Of a stretch of DNA of 44,124 bases, positions 1 through 7,311 are shown piece by piece. How positions within the stretch are numbered: the stretch's first letter is position 1; every line of letters starts with the position of its first letter. The notes below the pieces were generated by a model, which worked only from the letters and a program-made list of their open reading frames with translations, had not been told where the DNA came from and searched no databases. This DNA is from Desulfarculus sp. Lineage in GTDB: Bacteria > Desulfobacterota > Desulfarculia > Desulfarculales > Desulfarculaceae. A program made the translations under genes and the position numbers. Location: contig JACRDC010000068.1 of NCBI GenBank assembly GCA_016218705.1, forward strand, positions 1 to 44,124. Direction: 5' to 3'.

Positions 1-198
1 GCCCTGGCGTGGGCAGGGGCCGCAGGTATCCCGTATTCTTTGCCGGGTTGGATCATAGCCGCCCCCTGCCGGTGCCCTAGGAATGGCCGGGCTAAGAGCG
101 GGACACGGGGCTTGGGCGGCCAGAAAACCAAAGCTCGCCGGCCAGGGGATGCCCGGATCAAGAGCCAACAACCTAATACTGTATGATTGTCATTAAAT
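1..198 (+). repeat. Dispersed ~366-bp element, copy A (partial)
   Basis: This is the right-hand half of a dispersed repeat cut by the window start. It aligns closely, with scattered substitutions, to 39425-39622 (same strand) and to the reverse complement of 9381-9580. It carries the right arm of the element's inner stem, ATGGCCGGGC then AGCGGGACAC. It ends in an AT-rich tail near CCTAATACTGTATGATTGT. No frame is maintained between copies: a one-base difference around position 49-52 breaks the only candidate reading frame. I therefore treat it as non-coding. Confidence 0.8.
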
Positions 199-348
199 TG
201 GATTAAACCTGGAGTTTCCGGCCCCCGTGGTCAGGCCGCGGGCATGGCGGGGGATGGCCGGGGCGCGGGGCAAGGCGGGGCCTGGGCGCCAAGATCATGG
301 CCTGGCGCTGGCGGCGGGCACCCGGGGGTGCGCGGCGGGGCCGGGACT

Positions 349-519
349 CTAGGACGAGGCCTTTTCCTTGCCCGCGCAGGGCACGCAGCGGTTGTACTCG
401 TCAATGCACTGCTGGCAGTGGGCGCGGTGGCAGATGCGGCACTCGGCCACCTGGATGTTGACATCGCCAGGGTATTCCTTACCGCAGGCGGGGCAGACGA
501 ATTTTTCCTTCTCGGCCAT
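349..519 (-). CDS. Small zinc-finger-like protein (56 aa)
   Basis: This 56-residue ORF starts at ATG 519, preceded by a strong ribosome binding site (AGGAGG, 5 nt before the ATG). It has eight Cys and two adjacent His in four paired knuckles: C9xxC12, C27xxC30-H31, H34-C35xxC38 and C45xxC48. That spacing resembles treble-clef, RING or B-box type two-zinc modules. The chain starts MAEKEKFVCPAC and is otherwise polar, so it is probably cytoplasmic and binds two Zn ions. No catalytic motif is visible. It stands alone between a repeat and the aroF-like gene. The function is unknown; a protein- or RNA-binding adaptor is inference only. Confidence 0.75.
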   Translation of the reverse strand: MAEKEKFVCPACGKEYPGDVNIQVAECRICHRAHCQQCIDEYNRCVPCAGKEKASS

Positions 520-682
520 GGTTGCCTCCTGAGGTCACGTTGCCTTTGGGGATTGCTTAAATTATGAGGCCAGGCCGCTGGGAAAGGAAAGCATCTTTAC
601 AGGTCCGGGGGCCGGACCCAGCCGGCGGGGGCGATGACGCGCCCCCCGGCCTGGCGGGCTGGCCGGGGGGCGCGGCCCTGGC

Positions 683-1720
683 CTAGGCCCGGACGGTGGC
701 GGCCGGCCTTCTCAGGTCATAGATGGCCCGTGCTTGGGGCACCAGGTCCTTGAACTCGCGGCAGAGGCTCTGGGCGCCGTCGCACAGGGCCTTCTCGGGG
801 TTGTAGTGCACCTCCACCATCAGGCCGTCGGCCCCGGCGGCGATGCCGGCCAGGCCCAGGTCGGGCACCAGCTTGCGCACGCCCGAGCCGTGGCTGGGGT
901 CCACGATCACGGGCAGGTGGTAGTTCTGCTTGAGGTAGGCCACGTTGTTGAGGTTGAGCACGTTGCGGTGGATGCGGTCGGGGGTCTTGTCGCCGCGCTC
1001 GCAGAGGATCACCTGGGGGTTGCCCTCGTAGAGGCGCAAGGCCGCTCCCAAAAACTCCTCCATCAAGACGTGGTCGCCACGCTTGAGCATCACCGGCCGG
1101 GGGTTCTTGACCTGGCTCAGGGCGTCCAGAAAGGAGTAGTTGAGGCAGTTGCGCGCCCCCACCTGCCAGATATCCACGCCGTATTTCTCGAACAGGGGGA
1201 TGTCGGAGGCGTCCATGATCTCGGAGATCACCGGCAGGCCCAGGGCCTGGCGCGTCTCGTCCAGGTACTTGAGTCCCTCCTCGCCCAGGCCCTGAAAGCT
1301 GCGGTGCAGGGTGCGCGGCTTGAAGGCCCCCCCCCGGATGACGTTGGCCCCGGCCTCGGCGGCCAGCTTGGCGCTCTTCAGGAGCTGCTGCTGGGTCTCG
1401 ATGGCGCAGGGTCCGCCGATGATGGTCAGCTCGGCGCCCACGCGGTGACCACCGGCCAGGCGGATGACGGAGTTCTTGGGGTGAAACTGGCGCGACAGCT
1501 CCTTGAAGGGGTCGGAGATGCGGTGCACGTCCAGCACGTAGGACAGGGCCCGGTACTGGTCCTGGTTGAGCCGGCTGGCGTCGCCCTTGATGCCCACCAG
1601 GGTGTAGGTGTCGCCGGAATAGATGTCCAGGCGCTCGCGGCCGATGCCGTCGCGTTCCAGGTGCTTGATGAGCCGGTCCAGGTAGTTCTGGCCCGCGTGG
1701 GCCTTGAGCTGGATAATCAT
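683..1720 (-). CDS. aroF: 3-deoxy-7-phosphoheptulonate synthase (DAHP synthase)
   Basis: This is a 345-aa DAHP synthase. It condenses phosphoenolpyruvate with erythrose 4-phosphate in the first step of the shikimate pathway to aromatic amino acids. Residues ~1-70 form an N-terminal ferredoxin-like regulatory domain, as in the Thermotoga-type (AroA I-beta) enzymes, where it mediates feedback inhibition. The TIM-barrel follows, with GGPCAIE at 102-108 (Cys105 expected to be a metal ligand), RGGAFKPRT near 130 and the DPSHGSG motif near the end of the barrel. The length is normal for the N-terminally extended class. The start at ATG 1720 has only a weak purine stretch upstream. No other aromatic-pathway gene adjoins it. 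Confidence 0.93.
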   Translation of the reverse strand: MIIQLKAHAGQNYLDRLIKHLERDGIGRERLDIYSGDTYTLVGIKGDASRLNQDQYRALSYVLDVHRISDPFKELSRQFHPKNSVIRLAGGHRVGAELTIIGGPCAIETQQQLLKSAKLAAEAGANVIRGGAFKPRTLHRSFQGLGEEGLKYLDETRQALGLPVISEIMDASDIPLFEKYGVDIWQVGARNCLNYSFLDALSQVKNPRPVMLKRGDHVLMEEFLGAALRLYEGNPQVILCERGDKTPDRIHRNVLNLNNVAYLKQNYHLPVIVDPSHGSGVRKLVPDLGLAGIAAGADGLMVEVHYNPEKALCDGAQSLCREFKDLVPQARAIYDLRRPAATVRA

Positions 1721-2054
1721 GGCTTAAGCCTTTCGCCTGCTGGTTGCGCGCGCGAATAGGGCCTGGCCGCGCCAAGGCCCCCCGCCTGGGGGGATATCCT
1801 ACTCCTGGCCGCGTGGTTTGGCCATAGGCGGTATGGGCCAGGCTGGCGGCCTGGGGGCTGGTCCGCCCGCGGCTGGGGCTTGAGGCCCCCGGGGCCAGTC
1901 CCCGGCGGGAGCCAACGGGGCCGGCTTGAACCACGGCCTCGTCCGATCCGCCCATGCCCGCCCGGGGTTTGGGGCGCCCCCTCACCCCGCCCTCTCCCCC
2001 GGTGGGGGAGAGGGTTAAGACACGGCCCATGCCAGGCGCGTCGCGGTACTTGCC
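1721..2054. other. Intergenic stretch with a REP-like palindrome, no gene
   Basis: Very GC-rich DNA without a credible gene on either strand. The only clear structure is the palindrome at 1990-2014, listed separately. The long overlapping open frames here have no recognisable domain and merely continue through neighbouring genes, as expected at this base composition. Confidence 0.5.
1975..2018. repeat. REP-like palindrome of the CCCTCACCCC/CCCTCTCCCC type
   Basis: CCCTCTCCCCC (1990-2000) pairs with GGGGGAGAGGG (2004-2014) across a GGT loop, an 11-bp perfect stem preceded by CCCCTCACCCCG. The same unit occurs twice, head to head, at 12218-12310. It is a common intergenic palindrome type in proteobacteria. 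Confidence 0.75.
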
Positions 2055-2177
2055 TTGCGCGGCGAGTTCTCGACGGGAGCCGCCGGCCTGGGCCAAGGCG
2101 ACAGCCTCGACCCGACCCGTTTATGGGGGTCGAGGCACTCGACCCGACCCGTTTTTGCCCCGTGGGGGGCACCCCAC
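2055..2177 (-). repeat. Stop-codon-proximal structured repeat, copy 1
   Basis: In the direction of the upstream minus-strand gene, this element begins directly after the stop codon at 2178. It starts with a hairpin TGCCCC/GGGGCA, then contains a 17-bp direct repeat (2106-2122 and 2138-2154), a GTCGAG-tgc-CTCGAC palindrome and a terminal GGCTCCCGTCGA. The last part can pair with the ACGGG copies near the front. Related elements sit at 9145-9216, 12366-12445 and 28925-28997, each next to a stop codon. There is no T-tract here. Confidence 0.6.
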
Positions 2178-2459
2178 CTAAAAGTGGAACCACTCCTGGA
2201 GCTTGGCGATGAGTGCCGGGGCGGTCTTCTCGGTGAGATTGATGGCGTCCTTCTTGCGAAAGGTGCCCTGCCATTTCTGGTAGCGGCGCAAGCCCGCCTT
2301 GGGCGGGCCGAACTCGCCGGTCTTGGGGTCGCGCTCGCGGTAAAGGAACAGGATGGTGGTCCAGGCCCCCCGGAAGAGTATCTCCTTGGCTAGTTCCTCC
2401 ACCACCACCTGGCCGTCTTCCTCATACTGTATGGTGATCTCGTCTATGTCGCTGGCCAT
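2178..2459 (-). CDS. Conserved-looking small hypothetical protein (93 aa)
   Basis: A 93-aa soluble, charged protein starting MASDIDEITIQYEEDGQ. I prefer the ATG at 2459 because GGAG lies 9 nt upstream; an in-frame ATG at 2474 would add five residues (METGP) but has no ribosome binding site. The N-terminus is acidic. The centre holds a hydrophobic helix-like segment (EILFRGAWTTILFLYRERD), followed by a basic stretch with GLRRYQKWQGTFRKKDAINL. There is no signal peptide, membrane helix or metal motif. I cannot assign it to a named family. It appears to be a stand-alone gene, and a structured repeat begins at its stop codon. Confidence 0.65.
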   Translation of the reverse strand: MASDIDEITIQYEEDGQVVVEELAKEILFRGAWTTILFLYRERDPKTGEFGPPKAGLRRYQKWQGTFRKKDAINLTEKTAPALIAKLQEWFHF

Positions 2460-2661
2460 GGGGCCTGTCTCCATCTGATGGTCAGGGTTGAATGGCCGGG
2501 CGGCCGGCGGTGGGCGGCCCGGGTCGCCTAGCGGTCGTGCTCATTATGGCCCTTGCGGCTGGCTTTGACCAGGGTGGGCAGGCCGCCGGCCCGCGCGATG
2601 CCGATGATCCATGGGGCTCGGCCATCACGGTCTTGGGCCTGGCCCGTCCCGGCGGGTAGCC

Positions 2662-3237
2662 TCAGGCCTGGCCTTTGAGCTTTCCAAGCAGCGCCGCCGC
2701 GTCCTCGCCAATGAATACTAATAGCGACTTTTGATTGTTAACCACGAAATAATTGCCGAGCGGACGAAAATCATCCAATGTCCATTGGGAGACGTGGGCC
2801 TCAAGGGGATTCCCAAAGGTCCCCTCCCGCATGATGGTGTCCTTGGGGGTGGAGATAATCATGTTCTTGCCCAGGCGCTGGCATTGCTTGAGGATGGCCC
2901 GGCCCTCCTCCTTGGTGAAATGCTCTATGACGTCTATCAACAGGATCAAGTCATAGCGGAACTGCAGGGTGGGTAGGACTGCCTGGGCGTTGCCCAGGTA
3001 GATATTGTTGTAAATCAGCCGCTGCAAGCTGGTGATGTATTCCGCGCAGCCCTCCACGCCGTCTATGCGCCGGCGCCACTCCAAATACTTTTCGCGGCCG
3101 TCCCAAAGCTCCAGGTACTCCCGGGCCAGAAAGCCGTATTTCCCAAAACCCACCCCAATGTCCAGCAGGCTGAGCGGGTCAAGGGTCTTGACGAGCATGA
3201 CGATTTCATGAATTTGAAATGGATGGCTGCTTGGCAT
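2662..3237 (-). CDS. Class I SAM-dependent methyltransferase-like protein
   Basis: This 191-aa protein has a Rossmann methyltransferase core. Motif I is LDIGVGFGKYG at 25-35 (glycine-rich SAM loop). A post-motif strand and the segment YDLILLIDVIEHFTKEEG correspond to the motif IV region of the Methyltransf_11/23 type families. It is short for the superfamily and lacks an obvious substrate domain, so the substrate is unknown. Similar stand-alone enzymes occur in polysaccharide and lipid modification clusters, but nothing nearby supports that here. Base composition is clearly less GC-rich than in the neighbours, which may indicate recent acquisition. The start at ATG 3237 is uncertain because no strong ribosome binding site is visible. 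Confidence 0.75.
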   Translation of the reverse strand: MPSSHPFQIHEIVMLVKTLDPLSLLDIGVGFGKYGFLAREYLELWDGREKYLEWRRRIDGVEGCAEYITSLQRLIYNNIYLGNAQAVLPTLQFRYDLILLIDVIEHFTKEEGRAILKQCQRLGKNMIISTPKDTIMREGTFGNPLEAHVSQWTLDDFRPLGNYFVVNNQKSLLVFIGEDAAALLGKLKGQA

Positions 3238-3320
3238 GGCACATTAATCCTATTTAAGTGATCGGCGGGGACGCGGCAGGTGCCGCCCTGCCTGGCCTAT
3301 ATATACCACCACATGGTTAG

Positions 3321-4505
3321 TTATTTCTTCCCTACTTCATCATGCCCCGTGGGGGTATCTTGGCCCAGTACGGCCAGGCCGCCAGCCCGGCGCAGGGCGT
3401 CTTGGCCGAAGCGCTGGCAGACCAGGTCCTCGGCGCGGCCCAGGGCCTGGGCCTTGGCCTGTTCCTGGCGGTCGAAAAGCCCTCCCTGGCCGCCGCCCGC
3501 CGGCTCCAGGCCGGAGACGGCCAGGCCGATGAGGCGAAAGGGGCCTCGGGGGGCGTAGGCCACGAGCAGCTCCCGGGCGGCCTGGTAGATCTCCTGGGTG
3601 ACGTCGCTGGGCTGGGGCAGGCTTTGGCGGCGGGTGACCAGGCGAAAGTCCTGGTGCCTGAGCTTGAGCGTCACCGTGCGGCCGGCCAGGCCGTAGCGCC
3701 TCAGGCGGCGGCTCACCTTCTCGGCGAGATTCAGCAGGTGGGCGGCCAGGGCGGCGCGGTCGGCGATGTCCCGGGCAAAGGTCTCCTCGTGGCTCACGGA
3801 CTTTATCTCGCGCTCCAGCTCCACGCCGGCCGGGTCGCGGCCGTGGGCCAGGTCCCACAGGCGAAGGCCGAAGGCCCCCAGGAGGCGCTCCAGGCGCTCC
3901 CTGCCCAGGGCGCGCAGCTCGATGAGCCGGCCCAGGCCCAGGGCGCCCAGGCGCTCGCGGGCCTTGGCCCCGCAGCCCGGTACTTCCTTGAGGGTAACGG
4001 TGGCCAGGAAGGCCTCCACGTCGGCCACCACGGTCAGGCCGTCGGGCTTGTCGCGGTCGCTGGCGATCTTGGCCAGGTAGCGCAGGGGCGCCAGGCCCAC
4101 CGAGCAGGTCAGCCCGGTGGCCGTGGCCACGGCCTCTTTGATGGCCGCGCCGGCGGCGGCTGGGCCGGCCTTAAGCACCGGGGTGCCCCTGAGGTCCAGG
4201 TAGGCCTCGTCCACCGAGACCTGCTCCAGCAAGGGTGAAAAGCCCCCCAGCACCTCCATGACCCGCCGGCTCATCTGGCGGTAGCGCTCCATGCGCACGG
4301 GCACGAAGATGCCCTGGGGGCAGCGGCGCCTGGCCTCGAACAGGGGCATGGCCGAGCGCACCCCAAAGGCCCGCGCCGGGTAGGAGGCGGCCGAAACCAC
4401 ACCCCTGGCCCCGCCGCCCACGATCACCGGCGCTCCGGCCAACTCGGGGCGGTCCAGCACCTCCACGGCGGCATAGAAGGCGTCCATGTCCACGTGGGCC
4501 AGCAA
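3321..4505 (-). CDS. dinB: DNA polymerase IV (Y-family translesion polymerase)
   Basis: This 394-aa Y-family polymerase performs error-prone bypass of damaged template. The catalytic carboxylates are visible in HVDMDAFYAAVE (Asp6, start of the palm) and SVDEAYLD (Asp99, Glu100). The helix-hairpin-helix thumb region (EVPGCGAKARERLGALG) follows near 174-190. A little-finger domain runs from about residue 235, beginning IKSVSHEETFARD. QGGLF at 340-344 fits a beta-clamp binding motif, though it lies about 50 residues before the C-terminus rather than at it. The length is slightly above the usual ~350 because of that C-terminal tail. No LexA-like box was recognised upstream. Confidence 0.95.
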   Translation of the reverse strand: MLAHVDMDAFYAAVEVLDRPELAGAPVIVGGGARGVVSAASYPARAFGVRSAMPLFEARRRCPQGIFVPVRMERYRQMSRRVMEVLGGFSPLLEQVSVDEAYLDLRGTPVLKAGPAAAGAAIKEAVATATGLTCSVGLAPLRYLAKIASDRDKPDGLTVVADVEAFLATVTLKEVPGCGAKARERLGALGLGRLIELRALGRERLERLLGAFGLRLWDLAHGRDPAGVELEREIKSVSHEETFARDIADRAALAAHLLNLAEKVSRRLRRYGLAGRTVTLKLRHQDFRLVTRRQSLPQPSDVTQEIYQAARELLVAYAPRGPFRLIGLAVSGLEPAGGGQGGLFDRQEQAKAQALGRAEDLVCQRFGQDALRRAGGLAVLGQDTPTGHDEVGKK

Positions 4506-4582
4506 GGCTTGGTTCCCTCCGGGGGCCGGGGGCGTGGGTATTAATGGCCCGGCCAGTCAGGATAAATTATCGGGCGCGGCGC

Positions 4583-4611
4583 TTGCGCACAAGTGTAAAA
4601 CGTGCTAGCCT
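4583..4611 (+). promoter_or_regulatory. Candidate sigma-70 promoter for the 73-aa Cys protein
   Basis: TTGCGC at 4583-4588 and TAGCCT at 4606-4611 are separated by 17 nt. Transcription would start about 36 nt before the ATG at 4654. The surrounding ~60 bp are AT-richer than the flanks, fitting a divergent promoter region shared with dinB. Confidence 0.4.
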
Positions 4612-4653
4612 GCCACCCGTTCGTCAACCAGTACTGCCCCCCAGCGAGGCCGC

Positions 4654-4875
4654 ATGCTGAATTTGCCCGACGACGCCAACCCGGTTAGCAAGCCAGGGGA
4701 CCGCAACCTGCAATGCCCCTATTACGTGCTGTGCCTGGACATAGCCGCGGCCAACATGTGGCCGGATTTCACCTGCGACCTGTGCTTCTACCGCAAGACC
4801 AAGGAGGCCACCCGCATCGAGGAGATGGACCTCTGCGCCCCCGGCTGGGAGGACATCTGGGGCGGCAGCGGCTAG
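4654..4875 (+). CDS. Small Cys-containing hypothetical protein (73 aa)
   Basis: A 73-aa protein with Cys at 21, 27, 41, 44 and 61. The core reads CPYYVLCLDIAAANMW then FTCDLCFYRK, giving Cx5C...CxxC. This pattern, with an aromatic pair after the first Cys and a Trp/Phe before the CxxC, resembles small putative metal-binding proteins common in Desulfobacterota. The family role is not known to me. It has no signal peptide or membrane segment. A plausible promoter lies upstream; the ribosome binding site (GCGAGG) is weak. It stands alone between dinB (divergent) and the phosphatase gene (convergent). Zinc or iron binding is inference from the cysteines. Confidence 0.7.
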   Translation: MLNLPDDANPVSKPGDRNLQCPYYVLCLDIAAANMWPDFTCDLCFYRKTKEATRIEEMDLCAPGWEDIWGGSG

Positions 4876-4930
4876 GCAGGCGGCGGGCGGCGTCCTGACG
4901 CCAATTTCAGGCCGCCCCTATGGCGTTGCG

Positions 4931-4965
4931 CAAGAACAAATGCCGGGCGGGGTTTACCCCCGCCC
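4931..4965 (-). terminator. Candidate intrinsic terminator after the phosphatase gene
   Basis: On the minus strand GGGCGGGG/CCCCGCCC (4945-4965) forms an 8-bp stem with a 5-nt loop, followed by a T-rich stretch (ATTTGTTCTT, 4931-4940). It lies ~65 nt after the stop of the gene at 5029. A similar but imperfect sequence occurs at 39716-39742, so it may also belong to a small repeat family. Confidence 0.5.
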
Positions 4966-5028
4966 GTCTTGCCTGTGCCATGCACACCATGCCTAGCTTC
5001 ATGCGAGCATGAGTCACCCAGGCCGGCA

Positions 5029-5847
5029 TCATCCGTTGGGAAAGAAGCGTCCGCAGGCCTGTTGCATCAGGCCGTGCAGGGCCGGGACGGCGGCCACCAC
5101 GTCGCCCCGCCACAGGGTTTCCTGGCCGCCGGCGAAGTCGCTGACCTTTCCGCCGGCCTCCTCCACCAACAGGATACCGGCGGCCAGGTCCCAGGGCTTG
5201 AGCCCCATCTCCCAGAAGCCCTCGGCCCGGCCGGCGGCCACATAGGCCAGGTCCAGGGCGGCGGCCCCGGCCCGGCGCACGCCGGCCACCTGCATGAACA
5301 GCTCCCTGAACAGCTCCAGGTAGGGGCCGATGCGCCCCTTGTCGCGGAAGGGAAAGCCGGTCAGCAGGAGCGAGTCCGCCGGGTCCCGCCGCTGGCTGAC
5401 GGTCAGGGGCTGGCCATCCAGCCAGGCGCCGCCGCCTTGGACCGCGTGGAACTCCTCGCCCCGGGTTACGTCGCGCACCACGCCGGCCACGGGCAGGCCG
5501 TCCACCAGCGCGGCCACGCTCACGGCCACGTGGGGGAAGCCGTGGATGTAGTTGGTGGTGCCGTCCAGGGGGTCCACCACCCACAGCACGCCGGAGCGCG
5601 CCTGGGGCGGGGGATAGGCCCCGGCGTCCTCCTCGGCCAGGATGGCCGTGCCGGGGTGGCGCTCCCTTATGACGCCCAGCACGGCGGCCTGGCTTTGCAG
5701 GTCGGCCTGGGTCACAAAGTCAAAGGCCTGTTTCTGCTCTACTTTTATCTGGCGGCCCCACATGGCCTCCAACACCCGCGCCCCGGCGGCCGCCGCGGCC
5801 CGGGCGCTTGACAGCAAATTGTCTTTCACAGCTTGCTCCCTGTGCAT
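5029..5847 (-). CDS. Inositol monophosphatase family protein (SuhB-like)
   Basis: This 272-aa protein is a Mg-dependent phosphatase of the IMPase/FBPase superfamily. The metal-binding motifs are in order: DFVTQAD (43-49), EED (72-74), WVVDPLDGTTNY (89-100) and a C-terminal WDLAAGILLVEEAGG. The substrate cannot be told from sequence. In this family it may be myo-inositol 1-phosphate, fructose 1,6-bisphosphate, NADP or, for SuhB, an added role in rRNA transcription complexes. The start at ATG 5847 has a poorly spaced AGGG. A GTG at 5829, with GGGAG six nt upstream, is a good alternative start and would remove six residues. It is divergent from the poly(A) polymerase gene across an AT-rich promoter gap. 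Confidence 0.9.
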   Translation of the reverse strand: MHREQAVKDNLLSSARAAAAAGARVLEAMWGRQIKVEQKQAFDFVTQADLQSQAAVLGVIRERHPGTAILAEEDAGAYPPPQARSGVLWVVDPLDGTTNYIHGFPHVAVSVAALVDGLPVAGVVRDVTRGEEFHAVQGGGAWLDGQPLTVSQRRDPADSLLLTGFPFRDKGRIGPYLELFRELFMQVAGVRRAGAAALDLAYVAAGRAEGFWEMGLKPWDLAAGILLVEEAGGKVSDFAGGQETLWRGDVVAAVPALHGLMQQACGRFFPNG

Positions 5848-5910
5848 AACCCTTTATTTCTTCAATCCTTTACTGGTGTACTTTTTGGCTTGGGTAATAT
5901 AAGATAACCC

Positions 5911-7227
5911 ATGTTCGTCCCCGGTACACCCCCGAGCCTTGCGGTAGCTGCATTGGACCAGGTCATCAATCCACCCCAGCCCGACGATCTGCCCGAGCCG
6001 CGCATCATCCCCCGGTCGGAGCATGGCATCAGCCGGCAGAACATAGACCCCGACGCCCTCAAGGTGCTCTACCGGCTGCAACGCCACGGCTTTTTGGCCT
6101 ACCTGGTGGGCGGCAGCGTGCGCGACCTGCTCTTGGGCAAGAAGCCCAAGGACTTCGACGTGGGCACCGACGCCCACCCCAGCCAGGTGCACCGCCTGTT
6201 CCGCAACAGCCGCGTCATAGGCCGGCGCTTCCGCCTGGTGCAGGTGTTTTTCTCGCGCGACAAGCTGGTGGAGGTCAGCACCTTCCGCAAGCTCTCCGAC
6301 CAGACCGACGACGCGGTCCTGCAGGCCAACAACACCTTCGGCACCCCGGCCGAGGACGCGCTCAGGCGCGACCTGACCATCAACGCCCTGTTCTACAACA
6401 TCGCCGACTTCAGCGTGGTGGACTACGTGGGCGGCCTGGCCGACCTCAAGGCCGGGCTGATCCGCTCGGTGGGCGAGGCCGAGGTGCGCTTCCACCGCGA
6501 CCCCGTGCGGGTGCTGCGCGCCGTGCGCCACGCCGCGCGCACCGGCTTCACGCTCACCCCCGACACCCTGGCCGCCGTGGAGCACCACCGGGGCGAGCTG
6601 GCGGTCTGCCCCGAGAGCCGCATTCGCGACGAGCTTTTGCGCGACCTCAAGGGCGGGGCCTCGGCCCCCTGGCTGGAGTTGGCCCACCGCACCAAGGTGC
6701 TCTACAGCCTGTTGCCAAACCTGGAGCCCATCTACGGCCTGGAGGACAGCCCGGAGCGGGCCTGGGCGGCGCGCATGCTGGCCCAGGTGGACCAACAGAT
6801 GGCCCAGGGCCAGGCCCCCGACGAGGCCATCATCATGGCCGCCCTGTTGTGGCCGGCCCTGGAGGCCCTGGCCAACCGCGAGGAATTCACCCCTGGCCGG
6901 CCCGGGCGGGTGCAGTGGGCCCTGTTCACGCGGGAGGCCTTGCCCCGCCTGGGCCAGCCCGTGGCCTTCGCCAAGCGGGTGGTGGAGCGCGCCTGCCAGG
7001 CCGCGGCCCTGATGGCCTTTGTGCGCCAGCCCCTGGAGGGCGCGCGGTTGCCCAAGAAGATCGCCCAGAAGGGCTACTTCGTGGACGCCTGCCGCCTGGC
7101 CAACCTCCTGGGCCACGACCTGAACGCCCTGGCCGGCACGCGGCCCCCGGCCGCCGAGCCCGCCCGGCGCCGCCGCCCCCGCCGAAGGCGCCGGCGCCGG
7201 CCGCCCCAGACCACGCCTCAGCCCTGA
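5911..7227 (+). CDS. pcnB: Poly(A) polymerase I / tRNA nucleotidyltransferase family
   Basis: This 438-aa class II nucleotidyltransferase adds 3' poly(A) tails to RNA and promotes decay. The RIIPRSEHGISRQNID segment at 31-46 is characteristic of the poly(A) polymerase branch rather than of CCA-adding enzymes. LVGGSVRDLLLG (65-76) and DFDVGT (81-86) supply the catalytic GGS and the paired Asp residues. RRDLTINALFYN follows near 152, and the RNA-binding helical domain comes after it. The C-terminus ends in a very basic Arg-rich tail (about 20 residues, mostly Arg and Pro), as in E. coli PcnB, likely for RNA binding. No ribosome binding site precedes the ATG, and the start could lie slightly downstream. 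Confidence 0.88.
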   Translation: MFVPGTPPSLAVAALDQVINPPQPDDLPEPRIIPRSEHGISRQNIDPDALKVLYRLQRHGFLAYLVGGSVRDLLLGKKPKDFDVGTDAHPSQVHRLFRNSRVIGRRFRLVQVFFSRDKLVEVSTFRKLSDQTDDAVLQANNTFGTPAEDALRRDLTINALFYNIADFSVVDYVGGLADLKAGLIRSVGEAEVRFHRDPVRVLRAVRHAARTGFTLTPDTLAAVEHHRGELAVCPESRIRDELLRDLKGGASAPWLELAHRTKVLYSLLPNLEPIYGLEDSPERAWAARMLAQVDQQMAQGQAPDEAIIMAALLWPALEALANREEFTPGRPGRVQWALFTREALPRLGQPVAFAKRVVERACQAAALMAFVRQPLEGARLPKKIAQKGYFVDACRLANLLGHDLNALAGTRPPAAEPARRRRPRRRRRRRPPQTTPQP

Positions 7228-7311
7228 TAACCCCCACGGCGGCCCGAGGCCGGCCCGCGCCCCTGGCGCCTAGGCCCGCGCGGGCCTTCCAGCCCCCCAG
7301 CGAGGGAATCC

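Noticed and set aside
717-2096. 459-aa minus-strand frame overlapping the DAHP synthase gene
   Set aside because: It lies in the wrong frame of a clear AroF gene, is Pro/Arg/Gly-rich and has no domain; a high-GC shadow.
2520-2661. Minus-strand open stretch ending HNEHDR that looks like a protein C-terminus
   Set aside because: It has no start codon or ribosome binding site, is only ~45 codons long and has no recognised homologue; possibly a remnant, not supported enough to annotate.
5854-7116. 420-aa minus-strand frame opposite pcnB
   Set aside because: Antisense shadow of a well-supported gene, rich in Gly, Ala, His and Val as expected from complementary high-GC codons.
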